From NCBI RefSeq assembly GCF_014696135.1, contig NZ_JACJPP010000007.1, positions 888,017 through 952,016 of the forward strand: a stretch of DNA of 64,000 bases. Direction: 5' to 3'. The notes below the pieces were generated by a model that worked only from the letters and a program-made list of their open reading frames with translations, searched no databases and was not told the origin of the DNA. This stretch comes from Nodosilinea sp. FACHB-141. Its GTDB lineage: Bacteria; Cyanobacteriota; Cyanobacteriia; Phormidesmidales; Phormidesmidaceae. Shown here piece after piece: positions 57,833 to 64,000 of this stretch. The position numbers and the translations under genes are program-made. Position 1 is the stretch's first letter; each line of letters opens with the position of its first letter.

Positions 57833-58522
57833 ATGGTAAGGCGATTGCTGCTAGCGACGATTTGGATTGGTTTTTTAGGCTATATCCTTTGGCTGGCCCC
57901 GCTCGATCAACCGTTCACTTGGTCATTTGCTCATAACCTGGTGACATTGCAGTGGGGCGAGGTTAACGCCTATCTCATGGTCATCTTTTGGATGATGGGA
58001 GTTTGGCCGATGATCTATGCCTGCCTAATGTTTGCTGATGGCCAGACGCAGCCCTTTCCATCTTGGCCGTTTTTTGTGGTGTCAAACTTAGTTGGAGTAA
58101 TTGGTTTGATCCCTTACTTGCTAGTGCGACAGCGCAACTCAGCCTTCTCTGGTAAAAAAGATTTTTGGCTCGACCTGCTAGACCGACGCTCTACCGGGGT
58201 TGCACTGCTGCTCACCACCCTAATGCTGTTCACCATTGCGGTTACGGTCGGCGACTGGAACGACTATGTGACGCAGTTTCGCAGCTACGCCTTTGTTCAT
58301 CTAATTTCCTTAGACTTTTGCCTGATGGGGCTGATCTTTCCGCTGACGTCGCTGATTGACGACGATATGCAGCGGCGAGGGGTCTACCGAACCGAGAGGG
58401 TTTGGGCGATCGCCCTGGTGCCCTTGTTTGGCCCATTGATCTATCTGTGTTGGCGACCGGCACTGCTCAACCTACCGTCCACCCAAGAAACGCTCAGCAA
58501 CGGTTTTTCTAGGGCTCTGTGA
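57833..58522 (+). CDS. Conserved multi-span membrane protein
   Basis: This 229-residue protein has about six membrane helices: LLLATIWIGFLGYILWL, NAYLMVIFWMMGVWPMIYAC, FFVVSNLVGVIGLIPYLLV, VALLLTTLMLFTIAVTVG, FVHLISLDFCLMGLIFPLTS and VWAIALVPLFGPLIYLCW. I chose ATG 57833 because AAGGG lies four bases before it; the longer frame starts at TTG 57740. It resembles a hypothetical protein family shared by cyanobacteria and plastids, possibly DUF2834-like, but I cannot be sure. No catalytic motif is seen. It is followed 75 bases later on the same strand by an SDR gene. Confidence 0.75.
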   Translation: MVRRLLLATIWIGFLGYILWLAPLDQPFTWSFAHNLVTLQWGEVNAYLMVIFWMMGVWPMIYACLMFADGQTQPFPSWPFFVVSNLVGVIGLIPYLLVRQRNSAFSGKKDFWLDLLDRRSTGVALLLTTLMLFTIAVTVGDWNDYVTQFRSYAFVHLISLDFCLMGLIFPLTSLIDDDMQRRGVYRTERVWAIALVPLFGPLIYLCWRPALLNLPSTQETLSNGFSRAL

Positions 58523-58596
58523 TACGTTTTTGATTTAGCTGATGCATCCTTGGCCGTTTTAGCCCGCCAACGTTGAACCCCCTCAGAATTAACTCT

Positions 58597-59262
58597 ATGG
58601 CTACCTATGTGATTACCGGCGCAAACCGCGGCATTGGCTACGAATATTGTCGGCAGCTTCAGCAGCGGGGCGATCGCGTCATTGCCGTATGCCGTCAGCC
58701 CTCCGACGAGCTAACCACCCTGGGGGTGCAGCTAGAAACGGGCATCGACCTCACCGATGAAGCTGCCGTCGCTGACCTGACCCAGCGGCTCAACGGCACC
58801 GCGATCGATGTGCTGATCAACAATGCTGGCATGGCAGAGCGCGTCACCCTAGACAATCTGGATTTTGACAGCATTCGGCGGCAGTTTGAGGTGAATGCGA
58901 TCGCCCCACTGCGGCTGACGTCGGCGCTGCTGCCCTATTTGGGCCACGGGGCAAAGGTGGCAATCATGACCAGCCGCATGGGGTCGATCGCCGACAATAC
59001 CTCCGGCGGCTCTTATGGCTATCGCATGTCGAAGGTGGCACTATCGATGGCGGGCAAGTCGTTGGCCCACGACCTCAAGCCTAAGGGCATCGCCGTGGCA
59101 ATTTTGCACCCAGGACTGGTGCAGACCCGCATGACGGGGTTTACCAATAGCGGCATCACCCCAGAAGAGTCGGTCAAAGGACTGCTGGCCCGCATCGACG
59201 AGCTAACCCTGGAGAATTCCGGCACCTTCTGGCACTCGAATGGAGAGGTATTGCCCTGGTAG
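58597..59262 (+). CDS. SDR family NAD(P)-dependent oxidoreductase (C-factor-like)
   Basis: This 221-residue SDR starts MATYVITGANRGIGYEYCRQ, the NAD(P) loop. It has DVLINNAGMAERVTLDNLDF near residue 77 and the catalytic pair YGYRMSKVALSMAGKSLA (Tyr, Lys near 150). Length and the C-terminal LHPGLVQTRMTGFTNSG match C-factor-like SDRs. Substrate unknown. I chose ATG 58597; the extra eight residues upstream are not in the family. It is probably co-transcribed with the membrane protein gene, and is convergent with tocopherol cyclase. Confidence 0.88.
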   Translation: MATYVITGANRGIGYEYCRQLQQRGDRVIAVCRQPSDELTTLGVQLETGIDLTDEAAVADLTQRLNGTAIDVLINNAGMAERVTLDNLDFDSIRRQFEVNAIAPLRLTSALLPYLGHGAKVAIMTSRMGSIADNTSGGSYGYRMSKVALSMAGKSLAHDLKPKGIAVAILHPGLVQTRMTGFTNSGITPEESVKGLLARIDELTLENSGTFWHSNGEVLPW

Positions 59263-59314
59263 CTAGAAATGCTTCTGACTCTAAATCTTTGTCGGGAGCT
59301 ATATTCCAGCACCA

Positions 59315-60523
<1,209 letters not shown>

Positions 60524-60553
60524 CTAGGGGTTGTGCCGCCCACAGGCACATTT

Positions 60554-60680
60554 GCAGAACATAGGTTTAAACCGATGATCAGCTAGTCCTTTCCGTGGGG
60601 TGAAGGGCGGCGGAACGCCATTCTCGATGGGGGTCTGGGGCCAGCGAAATGGCCCCGGCGGCAGACTTGGCTTTTATCAG
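60554..60680 (-). repeat. Two-hairpin dispersed repeat, copy 2
   Basis: This copy matches 29477-29605. The larger hairpin CTGGGGCCA...TGGCCCCGG with loop GCGAAA is kept by a G-U wobble where the first copy has an A-U pair. The smaller hairpin GAAGGGCG...CGCCaTTC has one mismatch. It lies about 165 bases upstream of tocopherol cyclase, in the same orientation relative to the gene as copy 1. Confidence 0.75.
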
Positions 60681-60733
60681 ATATCTGTCACACAACCCGG
60701 TGCTTGAAGATCAGCTTTGATCACAAAAATCTT

Positions 60734-61492
60734 TTAGTCTTCGACCCAGCGGGGAACGTACTGCCACCCATCGCGAATCTCGTCCCGAAACCGCTGATGC
60801 CCTGGTTGCTTTTCCTCCACCAGCTGCCAAAAAGCGGCGGAATGATTCATATGCACGGTGTGGCACAGCTCATGAACGAAGACGTAGTGCACCAACTCCG
60901 GGGGCAAAAACAGCAGCTTGTAGTTAAGGCTGATGTTTTTGTTGCTAGAGCAACTGGCCCAGCGAGTCTTTTGTCCGCGTATCGAGATGCGGCTAAAGGG
61001 CAGGTTGATCACAAAACTCAGCTCCCGCAGCCAGGGGGCAAACTCAGCGCGGGCCTTGCGGCTCAGCCACTGGCGCAGCAGGTCGCCGCACGCGGCACTG
61101 TTGTCAATGGGGCCACGCAGTAGCAGGGTTTGGGGGCCGCTTTGGGTCATCGCTAGGGTGCGGGTGGTGGCGGGTTGATAGTTAACCTGCCAGGTTTGAT
61201 GGCGCGATCGCACCTCGATCTGCCCCGGTTTCTCCTCAAAATGGTTGTCAGTCAGCCCAGCCGTCTGGTGGGCAAGACGCTGGCGCGACCGCCATAGCCA
61301 GTCGCGTCGCCGATACAGCAGCTCAGGCACCTGGTGCTGGTCGAACCCCTGGGGTACCACGACCTCGATCTGGCCGTTGAGATGCACTTTGATGGAAACA
61401 TGGCGGGCGCGATCGCTCTCCCGAATGCGGTAGTCGGGCAGCACCGCCGTCTCAGGCGAGAAAAGCTCCAGCTGTTCAGACGAGTCAGCCAT
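60734..61492 (-). CDS. YgjP/DUF45-type zinc metallopeptidase
   Basis: This 252-residue protein belongs to the SprT/YgjP group. The zinc-binding helix is VFVHELCHTVHMNHSAAFW (HExxH plus a third His) near residue 205, preceded by RWASCSSNKNISLNYKLLF. The N-terminal half forms a beta-rich domain (ARHVSIKVHLNGQIEVVVPQ). Such proteins are putative proteases of unknown substrate. I chose ATG 61492; a GTG five codons upstream is an alternative. The gene follows the Nudix gene by about 20 bases on the same strand and probably shares its transcript. Confidence 0.85.
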   Translation of the reverse strand: MADSSEQLELFSPETAVLPDYRIRESDRARHVSIKVHLNGQIEVVVPQGFDQHQVPELLYRRRDWLWRSRQRLAHQTAGLTDNHFEEKPGQIEVRSRHQTWQVNYQPATTRTLAMTQSGPQTLLLRGPIDNSAACGDLLRQWLSRKARAEFAPWLRELSFVINLPFSRISIRGQKTRWASCSSNKNISLNYKLLFLPPELVHYVFVHELCHTVHMNHSAAFWQLVEEKQPGHQRFRDEIRDGWQYVPRWVED

Positions 61493-61513
61493 GGGCGGCA
61501 GGAACACACTATG

Positions 61514-61963
61514 TTAAATAGCCTGTTCTATCCTACGGTGCTCTAGAAAAGACAGCAAAATTTGCCGGTGCGGTGGCCCCAACGGGCGCTCTTCACGGGC
61601 GCGAGATGAGAACCGCTGGCCCTGATGAATATCATCAACACTCCACAGCCCCAAGTCCAAGCCCTCGGTCAGCACCAGCTGCTCCACCGGCACCACCAGC
61701 GGCCCGTGGTAGACGTGGCGTACCACGGTTTCATCCTCCACGCGCTCAAACAGCGATAGCTGAGGCGCAATATAGCCAATTTCTTCCTCTAATTCTCGGT
61801 ACACCGCCGCGTCGGGGTCTTCGCCGGGTTCAAGGTGACCCCCAAAGAATGCCCAATGGCCCGGCCAGGCAATGGTGGGGATATCGTCGCGCAGCTGGAG
61901 GAGGAAGCGATCGCCTTGGTACAGGATGGCGATCGCCACTTCAGGCTTAGTCGTACGGAGCAT
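61514..61963 (-). CDS. Nudix hydrolase
   Basis: This 149-residue enzyme of the Nudix family hydrolyses nucleoside diphosphate derivatives. The Nudix box is GGHLEPGEDPDAAVYRELEEEIGY (Gx5Ex7REUXEExGU pattern, about residues 42-65 with the catalytic Glu residues REXXEE). The entry AIAILYQGDRFLLQLRDDIP and the segment WPGHWAFF are typical of small 8-oxo-dGTP or ADP-ribose type members; substrate undetermined. The start ATG 61963 lacks a strong ribosome site. It is followed closely by the YgjP-type gene and divergent from the psaA side. Confidence 0.92.
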   Translation of the reverse strand: MLRTTKPEVAIAILYQGDRFLLQLRDDIPTIAWPGHWAFFGGHLEPGEDPDAAVYRELEEEIGYIAPQLSLFERVEDETVVRHVYHGPLVVPVEQLVLTEGLDLGLWSVDDIHQGQRFSSRAREERPLGPPHRQILLSFLEHRRIEQAI

Positions 61964-62034
61964 TACTCACCTATTTCTCACGCTCTATATACATAGAGGT
62001 CGATCTCAACCTCATTCTCCGCCGTCTTCATTCC

Positions 62035-62130
62035 CTACCGACCCGAGCCGCGGCCTTCGTAACAGGCTGAGGCGTCAAATGTAACGCTGCGCTTAACATT
62101 ATTGTTGCCGAAATAAATACTGCTGGTCAT
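62035..62130 (-). CDS. Possible 31-residue protein with strong Shine-Dalgarno
   Basis: ATG at 62128-62130, stop TAG at 62035-62037. AGGAGG lies seven bases before the start (62138-62143 on the plus strand), the best ribosome site in the window. The product starts MTSSIYFGNNNVKRS and ends with YEGRGSGR; it is soluble, basic and without a signal or Cys pair. A tiny in-frame partner (ATG ACC ACT ... TGA, MTTQEASL) overlaps its start by ATGA. Too short for family recognition; it could be a chance ORF. It is divergent from psaA and about 435 bases from it. Confidence 0.45.
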   Translation of the reverse strand: MTSSIYFGNNNVKRSVTFDASACYEGRGSGR

Positions 62131-62437
62131 AGGGATGCCTCCTGAGTGGTCATACCACCAGCTACATCGCCAGTACTCAGGATTTCGGAAATTCTAGAGT
62201 CTCTACAACCTGCTAAAGATCAAGGGTTGAGTATCAATAATTAACATTAGTTAATAGAAAGAGGGTGCGATCGCCAATTTGGAGGTATCGATCCGTGTAT
62301 TTATTGAGTTTTGTTAATAGAACCCTGATCTAGTGATCAATTTTGTGATCAGAGCAATTCTGGAAGCCTCATGAATCAAGGGCTTTCGCAGGTTGAATTA
62401 TTGTAAACCTCAGTCAAAAAGCGTCAAATCGCGAGAC

Positions 62438-62443
62438 TATAAT
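62438..62443 (+). promoter_or_regulatory. Candidate psaA -10 element
   Basis: TATAAT, a perfect -10 hexamer, would start a transcript about 62450 and leave a leader of about 115 bases. The expected -35 position (CAAAAA) is poor, as is common at regulated photosystem promoters. An HLR1-like half-site lies at about 62399-62407. Confidence 0.5.
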
Positions 62444-62564
62444 GCTCAAGAGCAATCACCGCCTAAGTATCGATTGTGCCTTTGGGCCATGGCTCACTTG
62501 GGTATAGTTCGACCTAAAGCGATTGATTCTCCATTTGCTTTTGTCTAGAGAGAGGAGAGTCTCC

Positions 62565-64000
62565 ATGACAACTACCCCGCGGGAGCGGGAGGCGAAAGCC
62601 AAGGTCATCGTAGATAAGGATCCAGTACCTACTTCCTTCGAGAAGTGGGGTAAGCCGGGTCACTTTGATCGGACCTTAGCTAAGGGACCCAAAACCACCA
62701 CTTGGATTTGGAACCTTCACGCCGACGCTCACGATTTTGATAGTCATACCAGTGACCTAGAAGACATTTCGCGCAAAATCTTTAGTGCGCACTTCGGTCA
62801 CCTAGCCGTCGTCTTTATCTGGCTCAGCGGCATGTACTTCCATGGCGCTAAGTTTTCAAACTACGAAGCCTGGATGACCAACCCCACGGGCATTAAGCCC
62901 AGCGCCCAGGTCGTTTGGCCCATCTTTGGCCAAGAGATCCTCAATGGCGACGTGGGCGGTGGTTTCCACGGTATTCAAATTACATCTGGTCTATTTCAGT
63001 ACTGGCGTGCTGCGGGCTTCACCAACGGCTTCCAGCTCTACTGCACCGCCATTGGGGCGCTGGTGATGGCGGCTTTGATGCTGTTCGCCGGCTGGTTCCA
63101 CTACCACAAGCGCGCTCCCAAGCTGGAGTGGTTCCAGAACGTGGAATCGATGATGAACCACCACTTGGCAGGCCTGCTCGGTCTAGGCTGCCTCAGCTGG
63201 GCCGGTCACCAAATCCACGTGGCGCTGCCCATTAACAAAATGCTGGATGCCGGTGTGGCCATACAGGATATTCCCCTGCCCCACCAGTTCATCCTGAATA
63301 AGAGTCTGATGGCTGACCTATATCCCAGCTTTGCTGAGGGTATAAAACCGTTCTTCACCCTGAACTGGAATGTCTATTCTGACTTCCTTACCTTCAAGGG
63401 TGGTCTGAACCCCTTGACCGGTGGCCTTTGGCTATCGGATACGGCTCACCACCACCTGGCGCTAGCCGTGCTCTTCATTGTTGCGGGTCATATGTACCGC
63501 ACCAACTGGGGCATCGGCCACAGCATGAAGGAGATTCTAGACAACCACCAGGGCGACCCACTGCTGTTTGGCGGTCGGGGCCACCAGGGTCTGTTTGAAG
63601 ATCTGACCACCTCCTGGCATGCTCAGCTGGCGGTCAACCTGGCCATCTTGGGGTCGATCACGATTATTGTGGCGCACCACATGTACGCCATGCCTCCCTA
63701 CCCGTACCTGGCTACCGATTACCCCACTCAGCTGTCGCTATTTACCCACCACATGTGGATTGGCGCCTTCTTGATTGTGGGTGCTGGGGCCCACGCCTCC
63801 ATCTTTATGGTGCGTGACTACGATCCGGCGGTAAATAGGGATAACGCGCTCGATCGCATGCTGCGCTCCCGCGATGCCATTATCTCCCACCTCAACTGGG
63901 TGTGTATTTTCCTCGGCTTCCACAGCTTTGGTCTATACGTCCACAACGACACCATGCGTGCCTTGGGCCGTCCCCAGGACATGTTCTCGGATACCGCCAT
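62565..64000 (+). CDS. psaA: Photosystem I core protein PsaA (cut by window edge)
   Basis: PsaA and PsaB form the photosystem I reaction centre that binds P700 and most antenna chlorophyll in the thylakoid membrane. The frame from ATG 62565 runs 478 residues to the right edge; full length is about 755. Recognisable segments are [97 protein letters not shown] and [20 protein letters not shown]. Many histidines of the antenna domain are present. The F(X) iron-sulfur cysteines lie beyond the edge. AGAGGAGAG seven to nine bases before the ATG is a strong ribosome site. psaB is expected just downstream. Confidence 0.98.
   Translation, partial: MTTTPREREAKAKVIVDKDPVPTSFEKWGKPGHFDRTLAKGPKTTTWIWNLHADAHDFDSHTSDLEDISRKIFSAHFGHLAVVFIWLSGMYFHGAKFSNYEAWMTNPTGIKPSAQVVWPIFGQEILNGDVGGGFHGIQITSGLFQYWRAAGFTNGFQLYCTAIGALVMAALMLFAGWFHYHKRAPKLEWFQNVESMMNHHLAGLLGLGCLSWAGHQIHVALPINKMLDAGVAIQDIPLPHQFILNKSLMADLYPSFAEGIKPFFTLNWNVYSDFLTFKGGLNPLTGGLWLSDTAHHHLALAVLFIVAGHMYRTNWGIGHSMKEILDNHQGDPLLFGGRGHQGLFEDLTTSWHAQLAVNLAILGSITIIVAHHMYAMPPYPYLATDYPTQLSLFTHHMWIGAFLIVGAGAHASIFMVRDYDPAVNRDNALDRMLRSRDAIISHLNWVCIFLGFHSFGLYVHNDTMRALGRPQDMFSDTA

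Larger units (their letters stand above)
61964..62564. other. Intergenic region upstream of psaA
   Basis: These 601 bases contain the possible micro-ORF (62035-62130, minus), an A+T-rich stretch (about 62215-62345) and a TATAAT -10 element (62438-62443). At 62399-62407, ATTGTAAAC is the reverse of GTTTACAAT, one half of the HLR1 pattern bound by RpaB at photosystem genes. A second half-site is poor. No other gene is seen. Confidence 0.5.

Overview
The window is cyanobacterial chromosome. The clearest evidence is the start of psaA (photosystem I) at the right edge, tocopherol cyclase, an olefin synthase, acyl-ACP reductase beside accA, a cyanobacterial SigF-type sigma factor, DUF1517/DUF3110/DUF1574-type proteins and very frequent HIP1 octamers (GCGATCGC). 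The sequence is moderately G+C-rich and has long single genes rather than tight operons. A filamentous Leptolyngbya/Nodosilinea-like organism would fit, but that placement is inference. I see no tRNA, rRNA, CRISPR array, transposase or prophage. This is mostly an ordinary core-genome stretch with a few accessory islands.

Layout. 1-7.2 kb: a truncated DUF1517 gene, an AMIN-type amidase, a lipoprotein family-9 glycoside hydrolase, GTP cyclohydrolase I and an SDR. 7.5-21.3 kb is a lipid/hydrocarbon region. It holds accA, acyl-ACP reductase (normally the partner of aldehyde-deformylating oxygenase, which is absent here), a decayed gene, an acyl desaturase, a DUF6208-like gene overlapping the olefin synthase by 4 bp, and the olefin synthase itself split into FAAL-ACP and KS-AT-KR-ACP-ST-TE proteins. 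Together the last two would convert a fatty acid into a terminal alkene. 21.5-27 kb: a small membrane protein, an ABC ATPase, a GH13 amylase, a NuiA-like nuclease inhibitor, peroxiredoxin Q and a CRY-DASH photolyase homologue.

27.5-32.3 kb encodes a complete sugar phosphotransferase system in two genes: an EIIA-HPr-EI fusion and an EIIC-EIIB permease carrying a second, apparently dead EIIB. This is uncommon in cyanobacteria. 32.6-43 kb: a peptide-type ABC permease, a nucleotidyltransferase, a sterol-desaturase/SDR fusion, a PilP-like membrane protein next to sigF, MsrP, a CobW GTPase and signal peptidase I. 43-57.5 kb: a very long TamB, DUF3110 and DUF4870 genes, murQ, a pentapeptide-repeat protein, a rhomboid protease, a DUF1574 lipoprotein, mobA and mtnA. 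57.8-64 kb: membrane protein, SDR, tocopherol cyclase, YgjP-type metalloprotease, Nudix hydrolase, a possible 31-residue protein with a strong Shine-Dalgarno, and psaA.

Features that ordinary gene calling would miss are the partial DUF1517 gene, the frameshifted gene remnant near 10 kb, a two-copy intergenic repeat that folds into two conserved hairpins, C-rich leaders (G-quadruplex motifs on the opposite strand) directly before three start codons, a shared extended -10 element before accA and the olefin synthase, and the micro-ORF upstream of psaA. The most interesting single point is the coexistence of acyl-ACP reductase with an olefin synthase a few kilobases away, because the alkane and olefin routes have been reported as alternatives in cyanobacteria.
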